A DNA stretch of 64,000 bases from positions 16,984,584 through 17,048,583 of the forward strand of contig NC_134537.1 of NCBI RefSeq assembly GCF_050624435.1, read 5' to 3'. Of this stretch, positions 22,621 through 33,639 are shown piece by piece. This stretch comes from Tenrec ecaudatus (lineage: Eukaryota; Chordata; Mammalia; Afrosoricida; Tenrecidae). Under the pieces are notes generated by a model. The model was not told the DNA's origin. It did no database searches and worked only from the letters and a program-made list of their open reading frames with translations. The translations under genes and the position numbers were made by a program. Numbering within the stretch: position 1 is the first letter of the stretch; each line of letters starts with the position of its first letter.

Positions 22621-23885
22621 GATCATGAGATGGGTTTAGTATATTATCTCTGTCAGAGCCTTGAATATTTTTGATGAATACATTCTGAGGTCCTTTAGTC
22701 TTCTATTTGTCTAGGATATTTCCTGCATCCTGAGACTTCTATGGAAGTGTCATACTTTCCCACTCCATAAATGTGCGTTGAACAAATGTCATGTTTTCCC
22801 ATCAGGCAGTTAGATTAGTCTTCTTTGAATCTTGATTTTGAACTTGGCCATGATTTTATTTGACCACTGAGATCATTAGCATGTGGGCCTTTTTCAAAAG
22901 CTTGGAAAGTGTTTGTGAAATTGAGATCAAATCTTGTACTTCTCTAATCACCTGGAGATGATAACAAAGTGGTGCTCTAGACTAATTTCTAGGTTTCCTG
23001 AGACTACCCACTAGTCTAAGGAGACTGACAAATGGGTGTATTTTGCCTGCACAAAAACAAAAAGTTGGAACAAGCTCAACCAAATTTGTATTATATCAAT
23101 ACAACCTCAGCTAAATATAATCCCATGTGTTGAAATAAACCATTGGTTTAACCCTCCAAGCTTTGGGCATAGTCCGTTCTTTTGTATAACACAAGAAAAG
23201 TCAATGAATATATAGGGGGGAAAGCCCTCAGAAACCAGTAAGCACAAATATTTTTAAAGAGCTAGTATTTTGTGTAACATAAGTAAAAACCTTGTTCCCT
23301 TTGGTTCTCTGCCTCATCCGCCTACATAAATTTGATTCCTTAGCCCAATGACATGGCAGTAAATTTCAGGCCATCGCTTTTAGTGTGCCTCTACACGCTG
23401 GAACTGAAAATGTCAAATGCCCCAATTCAGCCACAACAGAAAAAGCAGAAATTAACGTAGGAATAACTTCCATGTGCTTTCCTTCGCTCTAAGAATGGGC
23501 ACTGCAAACCCTCGCTGCTTTCAAGCAACTGGTTTCCTCTCCATTTTTATAACTGTTTCAGCCTTCACGGATTTTTTTATTAGGAAGGTTATTGATGAAC
23601 AAGTTACTCTATTAGGTCAGAGGGAAAAGTTACACATTTATTTTAAGTTTGCTTTTCGAAGCAACTCCAAAGCTTTTTCTGGGCAATTAATCAGTTATTC
23701 TGAATTCCATTTCTCTCCCATATAGGTACCCCAACCTTGAAAATGAGAGCTCCTTCACAATATTATAAAAATTCATGAACATAAAATGTTAGTGAGCATT
23801 CATTTAGTTTGCACTGAGAACATCTTTTAAAATTTCCACAAAGAATCCATTAATATTTGTATATGAATTATTGAATGGATGACCT
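22621..23885. other. Unique-looking spacer
   Basis: No repeat or coding signal recognised, apart from a short stretch near 23120-23165 that looks like a repeat end ('aataaaccattggtttaacc'). The 83-codon frame at 23474-23725 has no known domain. Confidence 0.35.
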
Positions 23886-23889
23886 ACTG

Positions 23890-24100
23890 TATCAACCAGT
23901 TGTCATTAAGTTGATCCTGATTCACGAGGATGCTATGCATGCAGGAAGATAACTGATGCTCAGGATATTAAAATGGCTTTTCAGAAATTAATTGCCAGGC
24001 TCTTCGTTCAAGGCACTCTGAGTGAAGTCAAACTGCCAACTTTTCAGTTAGCAACTGAAAACCATAATCATTTGCACCGCCCACCGACTCCATAAACTAT
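23890..24100 (-). mobile_element. AfroSINE, older subfamily
   Basis: Complement of a tRNA-derived SINE: 'ccagttgtcattaagttgat', 'ttcagaaattaattgccagg', 'ccaacttttcagttagcaac', ending 'ccgcccaccgactcc'. The middle block (atcgccagg-type) marks the longer AfroSINE subfamily and not the variant common elsewhere in the window. Confidence 0.7.
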
Positions 24101-24580
24101 TAATAACAAGACTTCCATTAAGCAAGTCAGTATCCATATCATTAAATGGATAGGCATGAACGCATACAAAACAGTAATGTTTCAGGGTAAAGATGATGTT
24201 ACATATGGAGTCTTAAAAATGGCAATGTAATTCTTTGGATTTACAGGGTCACATAGTAAAGTTTGGTAGCCAGTTCTCTATGACACTAGTTGCCAGATTT
24301 AAAGCTATGGTCAATATTTTCCTAAATATTTATAGGACCACAGAATAAAATACTATGTATAGGCACCTAAAACTTGAACATTCCAGTAGGATTGAGGGTG
24401 GAAATAACTGTAGCTACTGGGAGGAATTTCAATGTGGCGAGAGACTCTACTTTCTAACGTTTGTAACAAATGAATTTCCATTTTTCAGAAAGAGGAGCAT
24501 GCTCAAACATAACATCTAGTTTATATATCGGAATCTACTTTGCATACCGGGGGATTCCCTGAGTGAGTCAAGGATTTGAA
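24101..24580. other. Spacer
   Basis: No feature recognised. Confidence 0.3.
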
Positions 24581-24584
24581 TAAT

Positions 24585-24775
24585 CCAGGCACCCTGGTGG
24601 TGTAGCAGCTTACACTCTAGGATGGTAAACTAACTGCAAGGTCATTTGTTTGAAAATATGAGGCATTCTATCCCCATCAAGAATGAGTTTTATAAACCCA
24701 CGTGGACAATTCTGCTCTGTCCTATAGAGTCACTATGAATCAGAATTGACTCTGTGTCAGTGAATATAATAGTAT
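24585..24775 (+). mobile_element. AfroSINE, full-length
   Basis: Head 'caccctggtggtgtagcagc', B-box region 'gcaaggtcatttgtttgaaa', then 'acccacgtggacaattctgc', 'tctgtcctatagagtcacta' and 'tgaatcagaattgactctgt'. One of the better preserved tails. Confidence 0.9.
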
Positions 24776-24949
24776 GGTAGTATATGACCACATATACATA
24801 GATTGGATGTTGATATGTGTCAGGTATTATTGATGCTACATGTGCCTCGCTGAGGAATCATTTAATGATTCCACCTTCATGGGTTGAAGTGGTGACTGAT
24901 AAAAGAAAGTGAAGATAAACATAATAAAAAATAATCTGTGAGGTTGATG

Positions 24950-25060
24950 TTTGTTTGTATAGAAGAATGAAATACTTCCTGGTCCTGCACCACACTATAA
25001 AAGTTGTTATGTTTGAACCCACTGTTGAAGTCACTTTATCAATCCATCTGATCTGCTACT
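24950..25060 (-). mobile_element. RTE LINE, 3' end fragment
   Basis: 'tacttcctggtcctgcacca', 'aaaagttgttatgtttgaac' and 'ctttatcaatccatctgatc' match the antisense RTE 3' end. Confidence 0.75.
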
Positions 25061-25261
25061 TTGAAATGAAGCAAACACTATGGGTAAACTGAAAACATAA
25101 AGCAAGTTATTAATTCCTAATGCTACTCCAAGAAAGTACTGCAAATAGAGCAATTCATAAGAACAAGGTGAGCAGTTCAAATAAAATGTGTCTGAATTTC
25201 TTACAATTCCTTGTGATATGACCATCCTCCTCCTCTATATTTATCTGTGTTTCTTCTTAAC

Positions 25262-25345
25262 CGTTAAAAGGACAGTCATATTGTTGGCTTAGAGCCCATC
25301 TGATTGGACTAGAACCCACCTGGAATGAAGTGAAACTAGTTAAAT
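25262..25345. repeat. Ancient mammalian repeat, left half
   Basis: 'aaaaggacagtcatattgtt' and 'ggactagaacccacctgg' match a common placental repeat whose next part is found only after a 0.7 kb interruption, at 26062. Confidence 0.5.
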
Positions 25346-26061
25346 ATGGCCCTTCTATTCCTTCGTCTATCATTCTCACACAATGCAAATAAGATGGGAA
25401 AGATTATAATTTGAGGATTGGTCAGTGACACGATTTCTCTGTTACTAAGTGAAGATCTCAGAGTCAAGAAGAGAGAATTCCTGGATCGTCAAGGAAGAAG
25501 AGCCATCAGAAGAGCATGGGACAGAGGGACAGAGGCCATTGCAGATGGAGACCAGATTCCTCGGCAGGGAGAATTGAGACAGTGCCGAGGAGCAGGGCCA
25601 AGACTCTGAGACTATAAAACAGAGCAGCAGAAGCTTGCCTGGCCCATGGAGGCAGAGGCCACGGGGCCAAGTGGCTAAGAGACCTAGGACTAGAGAGAAA
25701 GCGATTTGACTGAGGAGCCGCATTACCGTGGAGAAAGGACTGCTAATGTTTTCCGATCCTGCGTTGTAGAAACCTGATAACTTCTCTAATAAGTACCTCT
25801 AGTTGTGAGTACTGTCCATGAGGTCTGAGCGGCCACCACAACCAACTATCTCAACCCAGCACAAAGGTAGAGTGCCAAGAGAGGAACTGATGCTGTCGAA
25901 ATAGGGTTAAAAGAGGGGGCGGGGTTGTTACAGAGGGTGGAGGCGTGTCTGATCTCTGTCTTGTGGCAATCAGCTTTGGGCCGGTGTGGGGATGGATTCT
26001 TATCCCCACTTGTGTAATCAGAGGGGGCATAGATGTATCCTCCACATGGGTTTAGTGGACG
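25346..26061 (+). repeat. GC-rich interspersed element, copy 1 (inserted in older repeat)
   Basis: About 0.7 kb, clearly GC-richer than its surroundings. It shares ordered blocks with 31175-31700: 'gtggctaagagacctaggac', 'agagagaaagcgatttg', 'actgaggag', a 'gtactgtccatgaggtctg' block and 'ggtggaggcgtgtctgatct'. The sequence on either side joins into one older repeat, so this segment looks like a later insertion. The four ORFs inside (60-92 codons, on both strands) overlap each other and are compositional. Class is unknown; an LTR-like or non-autonomous element is possible. Confidence 0.5.
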
Positions 26062-26205
26062 TTGTATTAACTTCACTGATAACATCTACAAAGACCCTAT
26101 TTCCAAACATGGTCATATTCATAGCTTCCAAGGGTTAGACAATCAAAACATAATTGGGGAAAATGCCACTCAATGTATAACCATAGTCCCAAAGGACCTG
26201 AGGTA
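26062..26205. repeat. Ancient mammalian repeat, right half
   Basis: 'gataacatctacaaagaccc' and 'tatttccaaacatggtcata' continue, in order, the repeat interrupted at 25345. Confidence 0.6.
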
Positions 26206-27025
26206 TTGATCACAATACAGTTGCAATCCTAAATAAGGTGGTTAACGTAGACTTCCTTGTGACACTGACATTGGCTTTAAACCTTGAAATAAGCAAATGG
26301 ATTAGCCACGAGGAATCTGGTGAAAAGACCTTTTAGACAGAGTGCCCGGTGAATGACGAGCCCCCAAACGTGGAACAGAGCTGTGGGAGCAAATAGAAGC
26401 ACAGAGGAACAGCACCAAGTGCAATAGGGAAAGAGCAAGGTGAAGGAGGAGATTTCCTGCAGGGTTCAAGGAGCTATTATAAGACCTTGCGCTCATGGAG
26501 TGAAATGGGTCACATAGTGTGTGCTGTGTCTAATTTGCATTTTCATAGAACCATATTGGATTTCTGCTAAAAATAGGTCATAGTAGCATAAATCTAGAGA
26601 AAGGGTTGGGGAAAAGAGTTACAAGATTACTGAAATAAGCCCAGTGGAACGTGATTGTGACTCAGACAGGATGAGAGGATTGGAAGTGGTAAAAAGTATG
26701 TGGGTTATGCATGTATTTGGAGAAGCAGGGAAAGCAAGATCTCCTGGGGGAGCACATGTAAGACAGAATAAGGCATGGCACAGGGACAAGGTTTTGACTA
26801 GAGATATGGGAGAGTGGCCATGCTATGGAGTGAGATGAGAAGGATGGTGAGCAAAGGCATCGTGAAAAAAGTTAGGAGTTAAAATTTGGGCAAGTTAAGC
26901 TTCACGTGTCTATTAGTTATCAAGAAAAGATACTGAGAACTCAGTGAGTTATATAAGAAAGGGAACTATAGTTATCTAATAACTAGACTATGTAAAGAGC
27001 CTGGGGACGGAGCCACGAAAGGGGT
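26206..27025. other. Purine-rich spacer
   Basis: Moderately GC- and purine-rich. Parts (26330-26480, 26640-26840) may be old repeat, but I cannot name it. No exon is supported. Confidence 0.3.
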
Positions 27026-27029
27026 GGCT

Positions 27030-28375
27030 ATTGATTGGGCTTAGCTGCCATAGAGGAGCTGACTCCTCGTGACCTTTTGTGCAACAGACAAAAACACCAT
27101 CTGGTCCTGCGCAGTCCTCACAGTCGTTCTTATGTTTGAGTCAACGTTGCAGCCACTGTGTCAATCCATTGCCATCCAAGGCCTTCCTCTTTCCTTTGTC
27201 CTTCCACCTTCCCTTCTGCAGGGACCGGTCTCTCCCGATACCTGACGCGTGTCCAAAGTGTGTGGGACAAAGCCTCAACATCCTTTCCTCTGAAGAGCAT
27301 CCTGCCTGTACTTCTTCCATAAACAGATGTCTGTTATTTGCCAGTCCATGCTTTTCTCTGCGTTCTTTGTCAACACTACAGTTTAAAGGCATTGGTTTTT
27401 CTTTAGTCTTCAATATTCAATGTCCAACTTTCACGTGCACATGAGGTGATTGAAAATACAATAGCATGGGTCATGGGAATTTAGTCCTCAAAGTAAAACC
27501 TTGCTTTTCAACGTCAAAGAGGTCTTATGCAGCAGATTTGCCTAATGCAGTTCATCTATTCATCTCCGACTGTTCCATAACATGTGCAGTCTGTTGGACC
27601 TTTCTTTGGAATGGGCACCAATATGGCTCTCTTCCAGTCTAGCGGCCAAGTTTACACATTACCTTCCGCAGGGCAGTGAGAACCTCGAGCGCTTCATCGG
27701 CTTGTTGAAACATCCACGTGGCGTTCCATCAATTCCTGGACCCTTGCTTTTGGCTAATGCTCTCAGAGCAGCTTGGAATGTGCTTTTAGTACCATTGATG
27801 CTTGGTCATGCGCTACCCCTTCCAATGTTGAATGTTGACTAGTTCTTTGGCTGCAATGTCTCTGCGTCTTCTTTCCATCTTCTTTTCATGCTCTTTACTG
27901 CATTCAATATTTTGAATAGGATCTTTCACATTGAAACTTGAGATTTTAATTTTTTCTTGAGTTCTTACAGTTTAAGATGTGCCGAGTGCTTTCTTCCTTT
28001 TGGCTTTCTAACTCTAGGACTTTGCACTTTTCATGATAATATTTGACCTTGTCTTCTCAAACTGCCCTTTGAAATGTTTCAATTCCTTAACTTCATCATT
28101 TCTTCCGTTTGCCTTAGCTTCTCTAGATTAAGAGCAAATTTTAGCAAATTTTTCTTATATCTGCTTTGTCTGCTTTCCCCTGTCTTTGTAGTAATCTTCT
28201 GGTTGTTTTTTTTTTTTTTCATGGATGAGGTTCTTGATGTCACCCAACAGCACACAGGATCTGCTGTTGTTAGTTTTTAATGCAGCAAAATCTGTTCTTG
28301 AGTTGTTCACGACATTTGGGTGGGCTATACTCAACATCCTATTTTGGTTCACATGGCCTTGTTTTTATTTTCTTG
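27030..28375 (-). mobile_element. RTE LINE with internal deletion
   Basis: Antisense RTE starting at its 3' end ('tagaggagctgactcctcgt', 'gtccttccaccttcccttct', 'gagcatcctgcctgtacttc', 'tgcacatgaggtgattgaaa'). It passes from the C-terminal region straight to the RT fingers near 27575 ('ggaatgggcaccaatatggc', 'ctttccatcttcttttcatg') and on to the endonuclease-RT linker ('tgaaatgtttcaattcctta', 'ctttgtctgctttcccctgt'), which shows that the RT palm is deleted. A 16-base T run interrupts it at 28209. The frame at 27141-27413 (minus) is the sense C-terminal piece. Confidence 0.85.
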
Positions 28376-28402
28376 TTTCAACCTAAACTTATGTATGAGC
28401 AT

Positions 28403-28600
28403 AGAGCCCTGGTGACATCGTGGTTACACATTGACCCAGTAGATGCAAGGTCAGCAGTTCAAAAGCACCAGCCATTCCATGGGAGAAAGAGTCTCCAACT
28501 CGCACAAGGAGTTGCACACTTTGAAAACTCACAGGTATAATATCTATCTGTCTGGTAGGGTCACTATGAGTAGGCACTGACTTAATGGCAGTGCAAGACA
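28403..28600 (+). mobile_element. AfroSINE, full-length
   Basis: 'gagccctggtgacatcgtgg', 'gcaaggtcagcagttcaaaa', 'cattccatgggagaaagagt', 'tagggtcactatgagtaggc' and 'actgacttaatggcagtg' in order. Confidence 0.9.
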
Positions 28601-29145
28601 GGGGAAGTTGTCTGAATTAAACCAAAGTGATGAGGTGTTTTTAGATAAGAATGTAGATGATAACCCCTGGGTCTGTCTAAGAATCATTATGCTTAGATAC
28701 TACGAAAACTATGTGTAGAAGAAATCTATAAAGATGATCAACCTCACACTTTCCTTCCTATCTTTTTTATACCCACCCATTTACTGAGTAGTTCTAACTT
28801 CAGTAATAAAACTGTGAAACAACACTGGGTTTAGAATCATGTGCTTAGGACTTAGTTTACATGCTAGGAATATACTCAGTATCCCTCTTGGCTATTCAAC
28901 GAGCCTTCAGCCCTTAAGTAACCTGTACTGTGCTCCAGTCTAAAATCTGTAATGCACATAAAATCACGATGCAAGCATTCAAGGATTCATATTATATATT
29001 TGCAAAACACATATCGTACAAGACAATCAGAAAATTTACCTAAAAAAGAGAACATAAAGGGAACTCTCTGAGATATTAGAGAAGGGCACTTTCCTTGGGT
29101 AAGAAAGAGGAAAATGTAGAATAAGCCAGAAAAATCAGTTAAACA
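28601..29145. other. Spacer
   Basis: AT-rich, no recognised element. Confidence 0.35.
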
Positions 29146-29149
29146 TTTT

Positions 29150-29275
29150 TAAATGTCTTGAGAATGAGGATGGCAACAAATGTACAAATGTGATTGACAC
29201 AAGGGATATATGTATGGATTGTAATAAGAGTTGCACGAGCCCCCAAAATAAATTATTAAAAAAGAAAAAACAATA
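29150..29275 (+). mobile_element. L1 3' end, sense
   Basis: The terminal 120 bases of the afrotherian-type L1 3' UTR: 'gatggcaacaaatgtacaaa', 'tgtatggattgtaataagag', then 'gagcccccaaaataaat' and an A-rich tail. Severely 5'-truncated insertion. Confidence 0.85.
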
Positions 29276-30805
29276 CATAGGCTCAGTAAAAAATCAATTG
29301 AAATTATTTATCAATAAAAAAACATAAATTAAAAACTCCTTCAGATCAAACCAAGAAGAACTGCAGTTTTAACACGGCATCAAGATGATAACACCACTTT
29401 GGCATTTCTGGAACATAAATAGTTCTAAAGAAGGGATTAGAGAGCGTGCCGGTGAAGAGTTGGTGGCAGCCAAAGAGTAAAGGGTCTTGAATGCTAAATT
29501 GGCAGCTATGGAGAGTTCAAGAATGATTTTGAGCAGAATGACAATCTGATTTATTTACCAGTAACCAATATGCCAGCAAACATAATTATATTAGCTACAC
29601 TTTCCCACCTTGATTTCTTTTCCTTTATCTCTCTGTAAAATAAATATAATCCAAATAAATAGCTCTCCTCTTTTTATGAATACATGGATTAGATGGGACG
29701 GTTTTATAATTCTGACCAAATGGTATGACTTCTTCATTCCATCCTCTGTATATATGTATTTTAAAAGTAAGTTAAAAACTAAAGCAAATACAAAATCTTA
29801 ACTCACTAGGACACCAGGGATCTTTCTTTGTTCTATACCTAGAAAAAAAATCTATCTTTTATTCCCCCTTGGATCAAAGTCATCCTCTTTACCCCATCCA
29901 CTCCTTTCTTGTAGATGTTTATACACTAATTGCTGTAAGCTTGTTCTTTCATGATTTTCCCAAGTATTCAAGGTTAAACTTGCATATCAATGAGCTTGCA
30001 TTACCAGCCAAGAAAAAATATTTTGATTATGTCTTTAAATTCTAAGAACAAATTCACTGAGTTACTGAAAAGTCAAATCACCTTGTATTTTGCAACAAAA
30101 TTTGCATTACAAATGTAGCTAAAATAATCATAAATATATTGTTACATGTTGTAATGTGACAATGTCATTTTTTCTTCCTGTGAAAAAAAGATGAGTCAGA
30201 TACCAAAATAGAATTGTTAAAATATTCTTTTTCTGAATTTCCATCAGGCGCAATGCAGGTGCAATCGGTCTCTTGTGTTAGCTGAAAAAGAAGCAAGTGG
30301 CCAATTAAACTGGGAATGAGTCCCATTGAACGGTCAATTTTCGGCAGGCATTAAGTTGGGAATGAAAAAACATTTCCTCTAATGTGTTCAGAAAACCATG
30401 ACATGTGCACAGAAGTAAACAGGAGAGGACACCTTCATATTACTTTGGTCTCTTACAACTATCGAGAGAGGAAATAGAAGCAGCAAACTTCTCCCTTGTA
30501 GAAATTTCCAGCTAAAAGCACGGATTTCAGAACAGTTTTATTTTCTTTACTATTATAGGTGGGTGTGACTACTTCTAATAATAATGTGTATTCTTTACCA
30601 AGAGTCATGGAAGGGTCAAAGAAAAATAGGATGAGGGTTAATATCTTGTGTCCTCATGATCTGCGACTCCATTTGCCATAGCAGTGTTAGGATTTTGATG
30701 TGTTGAATTCATAATCCATGCATGCTTGTTAACAAAATAGCCTGTCCCGCTTGAGCAATGATGACAGTCAAGCATCTTTCCCGCATCAGACATAGTTATC
30801 CTGGT
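29276..30805. other. Repeat-poor segment
   Basis: About 1.5 kb without recognisable young repeats, apart from a stretch at 29455-29560 that resembles an old mammalian repeat. The interval 30150-30560 is of ordinary complexity, lacks simple repeats and is a candidate conserved non-coding element (inference only). The 63-codon frame at 29610-29801 shows no domain. Confidence 0.35.

Positions 30806-30807
<2 letters not shown>

Positions 30808-30849
<42 letters not shown>
30808..30849 (+). repeat. (GT)21 microsatellite
   Basis: An uninterrupted GT dinucleotide tract of about 42 bases, likely length-polymorphic. Confidence 0.98.
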
Positions 30850-30854
<5 letters not shown>

Positions 30855-31174
30855 TTTGAGCATTTTCAGGGAACATTTACCTGTAAAGTCATACTGGCGT
30901 ACATGGCATTGTTGGTCAAAATAAGTACTTTTTGGCATATTTGAAATACTACTTCAAATACAAAGAATGACAGCAATCAGAAACTCTCTAATCAGCTTTT
31001 CTGTAATGCTCACAGATGGCATTCATTGCAATCTATGGAGAATTTTTAGGAATTGAGAATCAAAACAAATGGAAAAGTGGTGGAGTAGCTTCTTAATATG
31101 GGCCTTGTACACATGTCTCCCGCTACCATCATAAGACACGGAGGCACTATGAAAATAAGCTATCTGTAATCTCC

Positions 31175-31700
31175 TGGAGGGGATCGGTCAGTTTTCATTA
31201 CAACCTCCCTGGATCTAAGAATGAGCCATCTTCCAGGCAGCAGCAGAGAGAGAGAGCCCGGACCTTTGGAGGTGCACATTCCAGACCTCTGTCTGATGTG
31301 GCAAAGACCAAGACCAGAGGCATCTCAGAGGCGGGCGGCATGGAGCCTATGAAACAGAGCTACGGGAGCCGCACTGAGACGATGGGGCTGGAAAACGGGG
31401 GTCGAGGGACCACGTGGCTGAAAGACCGAAGACCAGAGAGAGATTTGGTTGCTGACTGAGGAGAGATGTTGCTGGGGCCCGCCACTGTGTTCTTACTGCT
31501 TACTGGTAACCCATTTAACATCAAGTTCTGTATGGCAAAGGCAGCGAATTATCAAATACAGCAGAGAAATAGGATGCTGTGGGACAAATGGCTGGAGTCA
31601 CAGCAGATAAAGATGGATGGAGGTTGAGGCACGTCTGACCCCTGGGAAACCAGAGGTCACATACCACCACCCCCACCCCCGCTCCACGCCATTTATTGCA
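31175..31700 (+). repeat. GC-rich interspersed element, copy 2
   Basis: Related to 25346-26061 by shared ordered blocks ('gtggctgaaagaccgaagac', 'cagagagagatttgg', 'gctgactgaggagag', 'agttctgtatggcaaaggca', 'ggttgaggcacgtctgaccc'). It begins near 'cctccctggatctaagaatg'. The two copies differ enough to be old. No coding frame. Confidence 0.5.
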
Positions 31701-31859
31701 GCAAGAGAGGGGAATTGGAACTCCTTAATTTCATAGAGGTGGAGGAAGGACAAAATGATCAGCATCAGCCACCCAAGGCTGATTCTTAAAAAGCAAAGGT
31801 GTATACACCCTTTCCACCTTCATCCTTTTTACGATTACTAACAAAAACCATCTCTTGTA

Positions 31860-31965
31860 TATCACTCTCTCCTTCTCTGCCAGGTTTGATCATCTGCTGC
31901 AATGACTACACAGAACCCACAGATAATGCTCCTATATAACAGATTACCATTTAGGGTTGAAAACT
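31860..31965. repeat. Possible MLT1-type LTR fragment
   Basis: 'ggtttgatcatctgctgcaa' followed by 'acagaacccacagataatgc' resembles an old mammalian MaLR LTR. A similar block lies at about 38495. Short and uncertain. Confidence 0.3.
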
Positions 31966-32291
31966 CTTCAGAAGACAGTTCTTTAATCAGAAGAGCTCTC
32001 CTCAACTATGGCTACAGGTAATCCTCTCTGGACCGAGGCCCCTCAGTGGAGCCCTGCACTACACAGACAGGTGCTGATGAGCTTTTCAGCTCTCCGATGA
32101 AGTGGATGGTTGCATTTGAATTCTCGCATCCTCAGTGAGAGCCAGGTGTTCGATGGATTTAGTGCTGGGGGAAGGGGAGGGAAGGAGAGTGGTTTTATGA
32201 CAGGACACTGACATTTTGTGGCCACCCAATCAAAAATTACATAAGAGTGATTTGGTAAACATATGTGAAGTATCCAAGTATCGATATTTAA

Positions 32292-32395
32292 CTTTTTAAA
32301 AAATCCTTTTATTGGGGGCTGTGATAACAATGCACACATTGATTGTATCAAGCACAAATGTGCACTTAGCCTGTTTCTCCTTCATGTAAACTATA
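32292..32395 (-). mobile_element. L1 3' end, antisense
   Basis: 'aatccttttattgggggctg', 'gcacacattgattgtatcaa', 'gcacaaatgtgcact': the complement of the L1 3' terminus, with the poly(A) on the left. Confidence 0.8.
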
Positions 32396-32399
32396 TGTC

Positions 32400-32720
32400 T
32401 TGTAAGTGCAGTCAGAATGCTCTGGAAGCAAAGATGGCAAGACTTCGTCTCGTGCACTTTGGCACAGTATCAGGAGGCATCAGTCTCCAGAGAAAGGCGC
32501 TGTGCTTGGTAAAATAGAGGATTACACCCTTCTTTCCCCACAAAAAGGAACACTCTCAAGATACATTGACTCAATGGCTGCAAGAATGGGCTCAAACATC
32601 ACAGTGATTGTGAGGATGATACAGGACCAGGTCGTGTTTTGTTCGGTGATTCATAGGATATTTATGAGTCAAAATCCACGTGACAGCACACAACAACAAT
32701 TGGTAATAATGATAATATAA
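32400..32720 (+). mobile_element. RTE LINE, C-terminus and 3' tail
   Basis: Sense RTE end. The 104-codon frame 32406-32720 reads in the RTE frame, with SEC..SKDGKTSS-, QSPEKGAVLG- and IDSMAARMGSNITVIVRM-like stretches. The tail 'ttatgagtcaaaatccacgt', 'gacagcacacaacaacaat' is the 3' end shared with AfroSINE. Only the last part of the element is present. Confidence 0.85.
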
Positions 32721-32877
32721 AAACTTGCTTTCAACTCCAGTCATAGACTAAATCTTTGAACTGGATTCAGTCATATCATTTCATAAACTTGAGTATCTTC
32801 ATTTTTGAAATTATGGGATTGTACTCAGGGATTTTAAGTGTCCCATCAACCATTGCATTACATTTTTTACACGTCTT

Positions 32878-33066
32878 AAACCAAATAGAACTCACTGCCA
32901 TTGAGTCAATGCTGACTTATAGTCACCACCTGTGGGTTTCCAGGACTGTAACTAGTTACCAGAGTAGAAATACCAGTCTTTCTCATGAGGTGCTGCTGGT
33001 GACTTTAAACTGCTGACCATAAGGATCGCAGCCCAAAGCATAGCCACTACACCAATGGGGCTCCCT
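32878..33066 (-). mobile_element. AfroSINE, full-length
   Basis: Complement in order: 'actcactgccattgagtcaa', 'tgctgacttatagtcaccac', 'aactgctgaccataaggatc', 'ctacaccaatggggctccc'. Confidence 0.9.
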
Positions 33067-33635
33067 GACATCACCTAAAAGGACAGTGTAATACCTTATC
33101 ATCAAAATAAAAACCAACATAATAGCTTATTATCACCATATGCTATACTAGGTAATGTATGTTGGAGCAAATGAATTCAATGGGCTAAGATAATGCAGGA
33201 TTTTTTTTTCTTTAAAAGAAATCATGCCTTCAAGCTTAAGGAATCTACCACAAAATATTGACTAATCCAATATACTATTTGTTGAATACAAATTTTATTA
33301 ATGCCAACTAATTATTCAATACTTGATATCATTATAGAGTTTCACCCACTGCAAGGTATTTCAAATAGAACATAGATACTTCCTCTGATTCAGAATGAAG
33401 TATAATTTTTCTTTAGACAATCAAGATTCAACTTTTAAAAATATTAATCCAAAACCTACTTCCCTAGGTCCTGTACTCCTTTTATCCTAGCTTGAATCTT
33501 TTGAAAATCTCTGCACAATGAGTTTAATCCCTCTTCTCCACAACCTTTTAAAAATAGTAATCAGATCTTATCCAAACTATCTGCAAGATCACCTTAGGAT
33601 TATCCTCTAAATATTGTTATATTCCACTTACCCTG
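33067..33635. other. AT-rich spacer before ERV-L
   Basis: No feature recognised. The 5' part of the provirus (5' LTR, gag, start of pol) should lie in this direction but is absent or unrecognisable. Confidence 0.35.
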
Positions 33636-33639
33636 CTAG

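Noticed and set aside
25418-26085. Cluster of overlapping ORFs on both strands
   Set aside because: They overlap each other in a GC-rich repeat that has a second copy at 31175, so openness is compositional.
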